This document shows, one piece after another, positions 36,766 to 44,888 of a stretch of 64,000 nucleotides of DNA (position 1 is its first letter; each line of letters opens with the position of its first letter). The position numbers were made by a program, and so were the translations under genes. This DNA is from Galactobacter valiniphilus (lineage in GTDB: Bacteria; Actinomycetota; Actinomycetes; Actinomycetales; Micrococcaceae): the NCBI RefSeq assembly GCF_003575975.1, contig NZ_QQXK01000001.1, positions 124,001 through 188,000 on the forward strand. The letters are read 5' to 3'. The notes under the pieces were generated by a model. The model was given only the letters and a program-made list of their open reading frames with translations, had not been told where the DNA came from and made no database searches.

Positions 36766-38985
36766 TCAGGCCTGGAAGGTGCGACCCGTCAGGCGCTCGT
36801 AAGCCTCGACGTAACGGGCGCGCGTGCGCTCGACGACGTCGGCCGGCAGCGCCGGCGGTTCCTCGCCCGAGGCCTTGTCCCAGCCGGACTCGGCCGAGGT
36901 GAGCCAATCGCGCACGAACTGCTTGTCGAAGGACGGCTGGGCGTGGCCTGGCTCGTACTCGGCGGCGTCCCAGAAGCGCGAGGAATCCGGCGTGAGGACC
37001 TCGTCGCCCAGCGTGATGGTGCCCGTGGCCGGGGCCGCGCCAAACTCGACCTTGGTGTCGGCGAGGATGACCCCGCGCTCGCGGGCGATGCGCTCGGCCT
37101 CGGAGTAGACCTTGAGGGTCAGCTCGCGCAGATCGGCGGAGACGGACTCGCCGACGCGCTCGACCATCTGGGCGTAGGTGATGTTCTCGTCGTGCTCGCC
37201 CACCTCGGCCTTGGCGCTCGGCGTGAAGATCGCCGGGTCAAGGCGCGAACCGTCAACGAGGCCCGCGGGCAGCTCCTGGCCGGAGACGGTGCCGTCGGCG
37301 TTGTACTCGGCCAGGCCGGAGCCGGTCAGGTAGCCGCGCGCGATGCACTCGATGGGGTACATGTCCAGGCGCTTGCAGACCATGGCGCGGCCCTTGACGG
37401 CCTCAGGCACGTCGGTGGAGATGACGTGGTTGGGGACGTCCGCGAGCTGCTCGAACCACCACAGCGAGAGCTGCGTGAGGATGGCGCCCTTGTCCGGGAT
37501 CTCGGTGGAGAGCACGAAGTCGTAGGCGCTGATGCGATCGGAGGCGACCACGAGCACGCGGTCGGTGATGCTCGCGTCCTCGGGCTCGTAGAGGTCGCGG
37601 ACCTTGCCGGAGTAGATGTGCCGCCAGCCCGGCAGCTCAAGGACCTCGGTCTGGAAGCCGCGCTGGGCTTCCTGGGCCCCCTGGGCCTCCTGCTCGACGG
37701 CGCCCTGGGCGCCTCCCAGCACGATCTCGCCGTTGGCGGCCTTGAGGGCGATGTCGGTGCGGTGCTGCGAGCCGGGCAGATCGATCGCGGCCACGCCCTC
37801 GTAGGCGGCGGCGCGGGCCGCGGCGAGATCCTCGCCCAGGGCCACGACGGCCAAAACGCGGCCGCCGGCGGAGACGAGCTCGCCAGCCTCGTTGGAGGCC
37901 GTGCCGGCGTGGAAGACGCTCACGGCGTCGAGGGCCTCGGCGGCCTCGACGCCCGTAATGACGTCGCCCGTGCGGACGGTGCCCGGGTAGCCGTGGGAGG
38001 CAACGACCACGCCGACGGCGGTGCGCGGGTCCCAGGAGAGGGCCTCGATCGTGTCCAGCTCGCCGCGGGCGGCGGCCTTCAGGACGCGGCCGAGCGGGGT
38101 CTTGAGGCGGGCGAGGACGGGCTGCGTCTCGGGGTCGCCGAAGCGGGCGTTGAACTCGATGACACGCAGGCCGCGGCTCGTCACGGCCAGGCCGCAGTAG
38201 AGGACACCCACGAACGGGGTGCCGCGGCGGGCCATGGTGCGCAGCGTGGGCAGGGCCACGCGCTCCATGACCTCCTCGGTGAAGCCGGCGGGCAGCCACG
38301 GAAGCGGCGTGTAGGCGCCCATGCCGCCCGTGTTGGGGCCCTCGTCGTCGTTGAAGATGCGCTTGAAGTCCTGCGCCGGGGAGAGCGCCACGGCGTTGGT
38401 GCCGTCGGCGATCACGAAGACGGAGACCTCGGGGCCGTCCAGGAACTCCTCGATGACCACGGTGCCGCCCGCCGCAAAGCAGGCCTCGGCGTGGGCGAGG
38501 GCCTCGGCGCGGTCGGACGTCACGACGACGCCCTTGCCGGCGGCCAGGCCGTCGTCCTTGACCACGTACGGGGCGCCGAAGGCGTCAAGCGCGTCGGCGG
38601 CCTCCTCGGAGGTGGCGGCCACGCGGGCCATGGCGGTGGGCACGCCGGCCTCGGCCATGACCTCCTTGGCGAAGGCCTTGGAGGCCTCGAGCTTCGCGGC
38701 CTCCTGGGAGGGGCCGAAGACGTCGAAGCCGGCCTCGCGGAGGGCGTCGGCGACGCCAGCGGCGAGCGGGGCCTCGGGGCCCACGACCACGAGGTCGACG
38801 CCAAGCTCGGTGGCGAGCGCGGTGGCAGCGACGGGATCGGTGGTGTTGAGCGCGTGGCACGTGACATCGCGGGCGATGCCGGCGTTGCCGGGGGCTGCGT
38901 GGACCTCGGTCACCGAGGGATCGGCAAGGAGGGAACGGACGATGGCGTGTTCGCGGCCGCCGGGGCCGATGACGAGGACCTTCAC
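36766..38985 (-). CDS. purDC: Fused PurD-PurC: phosphoribosylamine-glycine ligase + SAICAR synthase
   Basis: 739 residues in one uninterrupted frame. Residues 1-~425 are PurD: VLVIGPGGREHAI, VGPEAPLAAGVADAL, ATP-grasp YVVKDDGLAAGKGVVV, NTGGMGAYTPLPWL and FNARFGDPETQ. A Gln/Ala/Glu-rich linker (QGAVEQEAQGAQEAQ) follows. From ~445 it is PurC: HIYSGKVRDLYE, VVASDRISAYDFVL, PIECIARGYLTGSG, ADTKVEFG and TPDSSRFWDA. The linker contains no ATG, GTG or TTG codon for a separate PurC start. The fusion joins steps 2 and 8 of IMP synthesis. GTG at 38985 (GGGGGA upstream). purF and purM lie a few kb away on the other strand. Confidence 0.94.
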   Translation of the reverse strand: MKVLVIGPGGREHAIVRSLLADPSVTEVHAAPGNAGIARDVTCHALNTTDPVAATALATELGVDLVVVGPEAPLAAGVADALREAGFDVFGPSQEAAKLEASKAFAKEVMAEAGVPTAMARVAATSEEAADALDAFGAPYVVKDDGLAAGKGVVVTSDRAEALAHAEACFAAGGTVVIEEFLDGPEVSVFVIADGTNAVALSPAQDFKRIFNDDEGPNTGGMGAYTPLPWLPAGFTEEVMERVALPTLRTMARRGTPFVGVLYCGLAVTSRGLRVIEFNARFGDPETQPVLARLKTPLGRVLKAAARGELDTIEALSWDPRTAVGVVVASHGYPGTVRTGDVITGVEAAEALDAVSVFHAGTASNEAGELVSAGGRVLAVVALGEDLAAARAAAYEGVAAIDLPGSQHRTDIALKAANGEIVLGGAQGAVEQEAQGAQEAQRGFQTEVLELPGWRHIYSGKVRDLYEPEDASITDRVLVVASDRISAYDFVLSTEIPDKGAILTQLSLWWFEQLADVPNHVISTDVPEAVKGRAMVCKRLDMYPIECIARGYLTGSGLAEYNADGTVSGQELPAGLVDGSRLDPAIFTPSAKAEVGEHDENITYAQMVERVGESVSADLRELTLKVYSEAERIARERGVILADTKVEFGAAPATGTITLGDEVLTPDSSRFWDAAEYEPGHAQPSFDKQFVRDWLTSAESGWDKASGEEPPALPADVVERTRARYVEAYERLTGRTFQA

Positions 38986-39038
38986 GATCCCCCAGCCTAC
39001 CGGGGCGGCCGCGCCGGACGGGAGCGTGTGAAGCCGCC

Positions 39039-39305
39039 TCAGCGGCGGAGGGAGCGGGCCAGCGCGACGACGCCCCACACGCACAGGCCGCCCAGGACGC
39101 CGGGCAGGTTCACGCCGAGGACCAGCCAGTACGGGTTGTTGCCCGTGGTCCACGGGTCCACCGCGCCGTTGTTTCCGTGGGTGTCCCCGCCATGGAGGAG
39201 GAAGACGCCGATCAGCGCCGCGAGGGCCAGGGTCAGCACCCCGATGGCGCCCAGGATCACGAGGCCAAGCAGGGCCGGCCAACGGTGCCGGGCCCGAGGT
39301 TCCAC
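39039..39305 (-). CDS. Small two-helix membrane protein, hypothetical
   Basis: 88 residues. Helix 1 LLGLVILGAIGVLTLALAALIGVFLL, an Asn/Gly-rich loop with DPWTTGNNPYWL, helix 2 VLGVNLPGVLGGLCVWGVVALA, then a basic end. I do not recognise a family. GTG at 39305. Upstream of purD on the same strand with 53 bp between them; the role, if any, in purine metabolism is not evident. Confidence 0.6.
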   Translation of the reverse strand: MEPRARHRWPALLGLVILGAIGVLTLALAALIGVFLLHGGDTHGNNGAVDPWTTGNNPYWLVLGVNLPGVLGGLCVWGVVALARSLRR

Positions 39306-39342
39306 GACCCAGGCCAGCGCCTCGCCGCTTCCGTTCCCCGGA

Positions 39343-39438
39343 TTTCTCCACCACTACAATCACCACCGCGGCCACACCTCACTCAAGGGCTCCACACCCG
39401 CCCATCGCGTACCCAACCTGGCGGGACAGTACAGCTAG
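39343..39438 (+). pseudogene. C-terminal remnant of an IS481-type transposase
   Basis: The frame reads FLHHYNHHRGHTSLKG...PAHRVPNLAGQYS and stops at 39438. The [F/Y]-x-x-YN-x-x-RGH-x-x-L pattern followed by R-V-x-N-L-x-G-QYS is the end of the integrase core in IS481 elements. Everything upstream (DDE residues, terminal repeat) is absent; the sequence switches directly into the region before the small membrane protein gene. No second terminal repeat was found. Confidence 0.7.
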
Positions 39439-39445
39439 CCCGGCC

Positions 39446-39451
39446 TAGACT
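39446..39451 (+). promoter_or_regulatory. -10 hexamer TAGACT before asparaginase
   Basis: TAGACT, 8 nt, ATG at 39460; no Shine-Dalgarno sequence. It follows the transposase remnant by 7 bp. Confidence 0.45.
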
Positions 39452-39459
39452 CGGTGACC

Positions 39460-40464
39460 ATGAGCCACCCCATCTCCCTGAACGACGTCGTCGAGCTGGC
39501 CACCGTCTCCCGCAACGGCGTCATCGAGTCCCGCCACCTCGGCTCGCTGGCCGTGGTGGACCGCGACGGCGCCCTCATCGCCTCCCTCGGCAACCCCGAC
39601 GCCGAGATCTACGCGCGCTCCTCGCTCAAGCCTTTCCAGGCGATCGCCTCGCTGCGCGTCGGCGCGCAGCTCAACGACGAGCGCCTGGCCCTGGCCTGCG
39701 CCTCGCACCGCGGCACCTTCCGCCACCAGGAGCTCGCGGCCACGGTCCTCGAGGCCACGGGCCTCTCCGAGGCCGATCTGCGGTGCCCGCCGGACTACCC
39801 GCAGGACTCCGAGACCTACCGCCAGACCATCCTTGACGGCAACGGCAAGAACCGACTGGCCTTCAATTGCTCCGGCAAGCACGCCGGCTTCCTCACCGCC
39901 TGCGTGGCCAGCGGCTGGCCCACCGAGGGCTACCTGGACCCGAACCACCCGCTGCAGCGCTCCGTCATGGACGTCGTGGAGGAGTTCTCCGGCGCCCCCG
40001 TCGGAAGCATCGCGATCGACGGCTGCGGCGCCCCGGTACCGCAGATGCCGCTCGTGGGCCTGGCCCGCGCGACGGCCAAGATGTTGCGTCTGGCCGCCGA
40101 CGGCTCGGACGATCCGGCCGCGCGCGTGGCCCCGGCGATGCTGGCCCACCCGTGGGCCGTGCACGGCGAGGGCGCCGAGAACACCGTGGTCATGGAGCGC
40201 CTCGGCGTGGTGGCCAAGCTCGGCGCGGAGGGCGTGCTCATCCTGGGCGCCCCCGACGGCACCTCGCTGGCCCTGAAGATGCTGGACGGCAGCTCGCGCG
40301 CCAACACCGTGGTGGGACTGCGCGCACTGCAGGCGCTCGGCGTGCTCGAGGCCGTGGCGGTCGACGCCGTCCTCGCCGAGGTCCTCAAGCCGGTCCTGGG
40401 CGGCGGCAACCCCGTGGGCGCCATCGTCCCCACCGAGGCCGTCTCCTCCCTGGCCCGCGCCTGA
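39460..40464 (+). CDS. L-asparaginase II (Rhizobium-type)
   Basis: 334 residues. [62 protein letters not shown] and [13 protein letters not shown] are the conserved blocks of the asparaginase II family, which is unrelated to EcAII: serine and lysine (S-x-x-K-like SLKP, then CSGKHAG) form the reported active site. It hydrolyses asparagine to aspartate and ammonia. I prefer ATG at 39460 over an in-frame GTG at 39454. Its stop shares an A with the start of the next gene (TGATG), so they are coupled. Confidence 0.9.
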   Translation: MSHPISLNDVVELATVSRNGVIESRHLGSLAVVDRDGALIASLGNPDAEIYARSSLKPFQAIASLRVGAQLNDERLALACASHRGTFRHQELAATVLEATGLSEADLRCPPDYPQDSETYRQTILDGNGKNRLAFNCSGKHAGFLTACVASGWPTEGYLDPNHPLQRSVMDVVEEFSGAPVGSIAIDGCGAPVPQMPLVGLARATAKMLRLAADGSDDPAARVAPAMLAHPWAVHGEGAENTVVMERLGVVAKLGAEGVLILGAPDGTSLALKMLDGSSRANTVVGLRALQALGVLEAVAVDAVLAEVLKPVLGGGNPVGAIVPTEAVSSLARA

Positions 40465-40829
40465 TGGCGGTCCGCCGCCGCATCGACGCAGCGACCGGGG
40501 CCGAGGCCGTGCGCGCCTGGCGGGCCGATCCCGCCGCTGCGCCGCGCCCCGTCCTCGCGACCGCCGTCCGCTACCTCCTCGAGGAGCTCTCCGAGGTGGC
40601 CGAGGGCAACTCGGTGGAGGTCCGCGTCCCGCCCTTCGACGTCACCCAGTGCATCGAGGGTCCCCGCCACACGCGAGGCACCCCGCCCAATGTGGTGGAG
40701 ATGGACGCGGCGACCTGGCTGGAACTGGCAACGGGCCAGCTCAGCTGGGCGGACGCCGTCGGGCATCACCGCGTGGGTGCCTCCGGCACCCGGGCAGACC
40801 TCTCGGAGGTCCTTCCCCTCACCCGCTGA
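40464..40829 (+). CDS. Sterol carrier-like family protein
   Basis: 121 residues. [86 protein letters not shown] is the pattern of actinobacterial sterol-carrier-family proteins: SCP2-like strands and the [11 protein letters not shown] helix that closes the lipid cavity. The ligand is unknown. Coupled to the asparaginase gene by a one-base overlap. ATG at 40464. Confidence 0.82.
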   Translation: MAVRRRIDAATGAEAVRAWRADPAAAPRPVLATAVRYLLEELSEVAEGNSVEVRVPPFDVTQCIEGPRHTRGTPPNVVEMDAATWLELATGQLSWADAVGHHRVGASGTRADLSEVLPLTR

Positions 40830-40880
40830 GGCTGTCCCACTGCCCGACGGCGCGGGGCGGCTCGGGCGCGTGCCCGCCGG

Positions 40881-40886
40881 TAGGAT
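40881..40886 (+). promoter_or_regulatory. -10 hexamer TAGGAT, leaderless start
   Basis: TAGGAT, 7 nt (GGGGGTC), ATG at 40894. Confidence 0.5.
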
Positions 40887-40893
40887 GGGGGTC

Positions 40894-41268
40894 ATGGACA
40901 CCCCCGTAGAGCCCACCGACACCGGCGTGCCCGCGCCCGGACCGCGAGAGGTGCAGTTCGAGCTGCGCACCGCCCCGAAGCTGTGGCCCTTCCTGGGGGC
41001 CGGCGTGGTGGCCGCCGCCCTCGTGGCGCTCGTCGTCGCGTGGTTCAGCCACGAATCGAATGTCGCGGCCGCCGCGGCTCACGGCGAGGCCGTCGAGTTC
41101 ACTTTCGGCACACTGCTCGGCTTCTTCTTCGTGATCTTCGCGATCGTGGGGGCCGCTGTGGGAGCCCTGGCCTTCCTCCTGATGGATCGCCTCGGCCGCA
41201 AGCAGGCCCGCACGGTGACGGTGATGGCGGAGCCCGTCACTGACACCGAAGATCCTCAGGAAGCGTGA
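40894..41268 (+). CDS. Small two-helix membrane protein, hypothetical (upstream of purF)
   Basis: 124 residues. VQFELRTAPKLWPFLGAGVVAAALVALVVAWF (helix 1), a short loop with the motif HGEAVEFTFGTLLGFFFVIFAIVGAAVGALAFLL (helix 2), then a short Arg/Lys and acidic tail. In-frame ATGs at 40885 and 40894; the second fits the TAGGAT hexamer. Commonly found immediately before purF in related actinobacteria, without a known function. Only 12 bp precede the purF start, so it is probably in the purine operon. Confidence 0.7.
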   Translation: MDTPVEPTDTGVPAPGPREVQFELRTAPKLWPFLGAGVVAAALVALVVAWFSHESNVAAAAAHGEAVEFTFGTLLGFFFVIFAIVGAAVGALAFLLMDRLGRKQARTVTVMAEPVTDTEDPQEA

Positions 41269-41280
41269 GAGACTAGAACC

Positions 41281-42828
41281 ATGGCGCGCGGCGACGGATT
41301 GCTGAACCACGATCTCTCACCCTATGAAAAGGGTCCCCAGGACGAATGCGGGGTGTTTGGAGTTTGGGCACCCGGCGAAGACGTCGCGAAGCTGACCTAC
41401 TACGGTCTGTACGCCCTGCAGCACCGCGGACAGGAGTCCGCCGGCATCGCCACGAGTGATGGCGAACGCATCAACGTCTACAAGGACATGGGCCTCGTCT
41501 CCCAGGTCTTCGACGAGAACACCCTCAACGCCATGAGCGGGCACCTGGCCGTTGGCCACTGCCGCTACTCCACCACCGGCGTGAACAAGTGGGCCAACGC
41601 CCAGCCCACCCTGGGCCCCACCGCCTCCGGCACCGTGGCCCTGGCCCACAACGGCAACCTGACGAACTCCGCGGCTCTCGCCGCGATGGTCACGGCCCGC
41701 CACGGCGAGAACCCCGCCGGCGAGATCGCTCAGGGCAACACCACTGACACCGCCCTGGTCACCTCCTTGCTCTTCGATCCCGAGAACGAGTCCCTCGAGG
41801 ACACCGCGCTCAAGCTGCTCCCGCAGATCTCCGGCGCCTTCTGCTTCGTCTTCATGAACGAGTCCACGCTGTACGCGGCGCGCGATCCGCAGGGCGTGCG
41901 CCCGCTGGTCCTCGGCCGCCTGGAGCGCGGCTGGGTGGTCGCCTCCGAGCAGCCCGCCCTCGCCACCGTGGGCGCGAGCTTCATCCGCGAGATCGAGCCC
42001 GGCGAGTTCATCGCCATCGACGAGAACGGCATCCGCTCCACGCGCTTCGCCGAGGCCAAGCCCGCCGGCTGCGTCTTCGAGTACGTCTACCTGGCCCGCC
42101 CGGACGCCTCCATCAACGGCCGCTCGGTCTACGAGTCCCGCGTGGAGATGGGCCGCCAGCTGGCCCGCGAGAACGAGGCGGACGCCGACATCGTCATCCC
42201 GGTGCCCGAGTCCGGCACCCCGGCCGCCATCGGCTACGCCGAGGAATCCGGCATCCCGTTCGCGCACGGCTTCGTCAAGAACGCCTACGTGGGCCGCACG
42301 TTCATCCAGCCTTCGCAGACCCTGCGCAACCTGGGCATCAAGCTCAAGCTCAACGCCCTGGAGCCCATCATCCGCGGCAAGCGCGTGGTGGTCGTTGACG
42401 ACTCGATCGTCCGCGGCAACACGCAGCGCGCCGTGGTGCGCATGCTGCGCGAGGCGGGCGCCGCCGAGGTGCACGTCAAGATCTCCTCACCGCCAGTCAA
42501 ATGGCCTTGCTTCTACGGCATCGACTTCGCCACGCGCGCCGAGCTCATCGCCAACGGCGCGGCCGTGGACGAGATCGCCACGTCCATCGGCGCCGATTCG
42601 CTGGCCTACATCAGCGAGGACGGCATGATCGCCGCCACGCAGCAGCCGCGCGAGAAGCTCTGCACCGCCTGCTTCACGGGCGTGTACCCGATCCCGCTGC
42701 CCGATTCGGAGAACCTGGGCAAGGACCTGCTGGAGCGCGGCCCCGCCGCCCCGGGCTGCGAGCCGGGCCCCGATGCGGAGCTCGCCGCGCACCTGACCGA
42801 AGCGGACGTCCGTCCGGCCTCGGCCTGA
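41281..42828 (+). CDS. purF: Amidophosphoribosyltransferase
   Basis: 515 residues; first committed step of purine synthesis (PRPP + glutamine to phosphoribosylamine). The N-terminal propeptide ends before DECGVFGVWAPG, in which Cys24 becomes the nucleophile of the class II glutamine amidotransferase domain. YYGLYALQHRGQESAGIA and the NGNL/TDTALV regions follow. The phosphoribosyltransferase half has VVVVDDSIVRGNTQRAVV (PRPP loop) and a cysteine-rich end (EKLCTACFTGVYPIPLP) that may bind an iron-sulfur cluster as in Bacillus PurF. ATG at 41281. Confidence 0.97.
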   Translation: MARGDGLLNHDLSPYEKGPQDECGVFGVWAPGEDVAKLTYYGLYALQHRGQESAGIATSDGERINVYKDMGLVSQVFDENTLNAMSGHLAVGHCRYSTTGVNKWANAQPTLGPTASGTVALAHNGNLTNSAALAAMVTARHGENPAGEIAQGNTTDTALVTSLLFDPENESLEDTALKLLPQISGAFCFVFMNESTLYAARDPQGVRPLVLGRLERGWVVASEQPALATVGASFIREIEPGEFIAIDENGIRSTRFAEAKPAGCVFEYVYLARPDASINGRSVYESRVEMGRQLARENEADADIVIPVPESGTPAAIGYAEESGIPFAHGFVKNAYVGRTFIQPSQTLRNLGIKLKLNALEPIIRGKRVVVVDDSIVRGNTQRAVVRMLREAGAAEVHVKISSPPVKWPCFYGIDFATRAELIANGAAVDEIATSIGADSLAYISEDGMIAATQQPREKLCTACFTGVYPIPLPDSENLGKDLLERGPAAPGCEPGPDAELAAHLTEADVRPASA

Positions 42829-42898
42829 TCTTCCCCACCCCTTTTCACGACCCCCGATACCGGCCCCACACGCGGCCCACACAAAGGATCGACACCCC

Positions 42899-44047
42899 AT
42901 GAGCCAGCAGCCCACGCAGCCCCAGGGCATCACCTACGCCGAGGCCGGCGTCGACGTCGAGGCGGGAGACCGCGCCGTCGAGCTCATGAAGGCCTCCATC
43001 AAGGCCACCCACTCCCCCGCCGTGCTCGGCGGCGTGGGCGGCTTTGCCGGCCTGTATGACGCCTCGGCGCTCCTGCAGTACAAGCGTCCGCTGCTGGCCA
43101 CCTCCACCGACGGCGTCGGCACCAAGGTCGCCATCGCGCAGGCTATGGACAAGCACGACACCATCGGCTTCGACCTCGTCGGCATGGTCGTGGACGACAT
43201 CGTGGTGGTCGGCGCCGAGCCGCTCGTCATGACCGACTACATCGCCACGGGCAAGGTCATCCCCGAGCGCGTCGCCGCGATCGTCTCCGGCATCGCCGCC
43301 GCCTGCCAGGTGGCCGGCACGGCGCTGGTCGGCGGCGAGACCGCCGAGCACCCGGGCCTGCTTGGCCCCGACGAGTACGACGTCGCGGGCGCCGCGACCG
43401 GCGTGGTCGAGGCCGACGCCCTGCTGGGCCCCGATCGCGTCAAGGCCGGCGACGTCGTCATCGCCATGGCCTCCTCCGGCCTTCACTCCAACGGCTACTC
43501 CCTGGTCCGCCGCGTCATCAACCACGCCGGCTGGGCCCTGGACCGCGAGGTCTCCGAGCTGGGCCGCACGCTCGGCGAGGAGCTCCTGGAGCCCACCAAG
43601 GTCTACGCGGGCGACTGCCTGGACCTCATGCGCTTCCTGAACACGGATCCGGCCGCGGGCATCGCTCCGCTGCACGGCTTCTCGCACATCACGGGCGGTG
43701 GCTTCGCCGCCAACCTGGCGCGCGTGCTCCCCACGGGCCTGGCCGCCACGGTGGACCGCGGCACCTGGACACTGCCCCCGATCTTCTCGCTCGTCTCCCA
43801 GCTGGGCAACGTGCCGCAGGCCGACCTCGAGCGCACGCTCAACGTGGGCGTGGGCATGGTCGCGATCGTGGAGGCCGACAAGGCCGACGCCGCGATCGAG
43901 CGCCTGGCGACCCGCGGCTCCAAGGCCTGGGTGGCCGGTGAGGTCACCGAGCTCTCCGACGAGATCCTGGCCGATCCCGAGACCGTCCAGGGCGCCAAGG
44001 GCGTCGACGGCGGCGCGGTGCGCCTGACGGGCTCCTACGCGGCCTGA
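42899..44047 (+). CDS. purM: Phosphoribosylformylglycinamidine cyclo-ligase (AIR synthetase)
   Basis: 382 residues; ATP-dependent closure of FGAM to AIR. YAEAGVDVEAGDRAVELMK, the ATP-binding STDGVGTKVAIAQ, GFDLVGMVVDDIVVVGAEPL (metal site D-D), GGETAEHPG, GVVEAD and MASSGLHSNGYSLVR, then HITGGGFAANLARVLP. All are normal for this family. ATG at 42899, AAAGGA 11 nt upstream. Downstream of purF by 70 bp and followed by a terminator. Confidence 0.97.
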   Translation: MSQQPTQPQGITYAEAGVDVEAGDRAVELMKASIKATHSPAVLGGVGGFAGLYDASALLQYKRPLLATSTDGVGTKVAIAQAMDKHDTIGFDLVGMVVDDIVVVGAEPLVMTDYIATGKVIPERVAAIVSGIAAACQVAGTALVGGETAEHPGLLGPDEYDVAGAATGVVEADALLGPDRVKAGDVVIAMASSGLHSNGYSLVRRVINHAGWALDREVSELGRTLGEELLEPTKVYAGDCLDLMRFLNTDPAAGIAPLHGFSHITGGGFAANLARVLPTGLAATVDRGTWTLPPIFSLVSQLGNVPQADLERTLNVGVGMVAIVEADKADAAIERLATRGSKAWVAGEVTELSDEILADPETVQGAKGVDGGAVRLTGSYAA

Positions 44048-44062
44048 TCCGCTTCGGCTCTG

Positions 44063-44110
44063 CGGCCCGGTTCCTTCATCGCGAAGGGGCCGGGCCGTTT
44101 GCTGTTTCCG
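44063..44110 (+). terminator. Terminator after purM
   Basis: CGGCCCGGTTCCTTC, loop ATCGC, GAAGGGGCCGGGCCG (two G-T type pairs), then TTTGCTGTTT. Confidence 0.75.
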
Positions 44111-44144
44111 GGGACGATGCGGTGGGCGCGGCCGTGCCTGCCCC

Positions 44145-44209
44145 GCGACTTTGCGTGACTTGCGTCGTCAAGCGCCGCGCTTTCACGACGCAAGGCACGC
44201 AAAAGTCGC
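44145..44209. repeat. Long imperfect inverted repeat upstream of the small membrane protein gene
   Basis: Arms 44145-44168 and 44185-44209 pair over 24 positions with one mismatch and one inserted base; loop 16 nt (core ACTTGCGTCGT / ACGACGCAAG). No coding sense. AT content is somewhat higher than around it. Confidence 0.65.
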
Positions 44210-44292
44210 TGCGGTCGCGGTGCGGTTGCCCGGAACGTGAGATCTGGCGCACGCCGTGCGCTAACGTGAGGACCCCCGTACCAAGGAGAGTC

Positions 44293-44490
44293 GTGAAGAA
44301 TCCCCGGACATTGCTCAAGGCCCTGCTGATCGGCTTCGTCGTGGCGTTCGCGCTGACCTTCAACCAGGTGCTCGACAACGGCTTCCTGCTCCTCGTCCCC
44401 GCGCTGGCCCTCGCGTACGCGGGCTTCCTCGCCGCCGTGGCCCTGCGGCGCAGGGGCCGCGCGATGCCGCAGGCCGAAGCGCGCTCCTAG
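44293..44490 (+). CDS. Small two-helix membrane protein, hypothetical
   Basis: 65 residues. KNPRTLLKALLIGFVVAFALTFNQVL (helix 1) and NGFLLLVPALALAYAGFLAAVAL (helix 2), then a basic end RRRGRAMPQ. GTG at 44293 with AAGGAGAG 2-9 nt upstream, a convincing ribosome site. No recognised family. Stands alone between purM and an unassigned 398-bp region. Confidence 0.65.
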   Translation: MKNPRTLLKALLIGFVVAFALTFNQVLDNGFLLLVPALALAYAGFLAAVALRRRGRAMPQAEARS

Positions 44491-44888
44491 CCTGCTCCAC
44501 GCTCCGAGCCCCTCGCGAGTGCCCGCCGTCGGTGGCGTCCCTCGTCGACGTAGCGCGCCATGCGCAGCGAAGCGGTCGGCCTAGCGACACACGGCACGCA
44601 TTCTTCGGGGAGCTCGAGCTTTAGCGAGTGCCTTGTGCCAGCAGAACCGATTCGCGAGCGCCGCGTGCCTTCTCCTGGGCGTTTTCGGCGACCCACCGCA
44701 CTCGCGAGCGCTGAGAATCGACTCAGGACACTCGCCAATGCGGCGACCTGCCAACTTGGAGTGCGAAATGCGCGCAAACGGCGTCCCTTAAGCGCATTTC
44801 GCACTCCAAGTCGGGGCTGAGGCCGGGGCCTCGCCGGGCCGGAACACCCCCCATGCCCGACGGCGCGGGGTCGCCTTCCCAGCGCGGG
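44491..44888. other. Unassigned 398-bp intergenic region with repeated TCGCGAG palindromes and a 20-bp perfect hairpin
   Basis: No gene was found. GC is visibly lower than in the flanks. TCGCGAG occurs at 44513, 44652 and 44702, each followed by TG or CG, with related words (AGCGAGTGCC at about 44623, ACTCGCC at about 44730). Perfect arms 44754-44773 and 44792-44811 enclose 18 nt. A copy of the dispersed GCCCGACGGCG motif lies at about 44855. It could be a decayed element or an RNA locus; nothing proves expression. Confidence 0.5.
44754..44811. repeat. 20-bp perfect inverted repeat
   Basis: ACTTGGAGTGCGAAATGCGC (44754-44773) and its exact reverse complement (44792-44811), loop 18 nt. It lies 77 bp past the sirtuin stop, so it may act as a terminator for that minus-strand gene, although AT content in the stem is unusually high for this genome. 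Confidence 0.7.
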
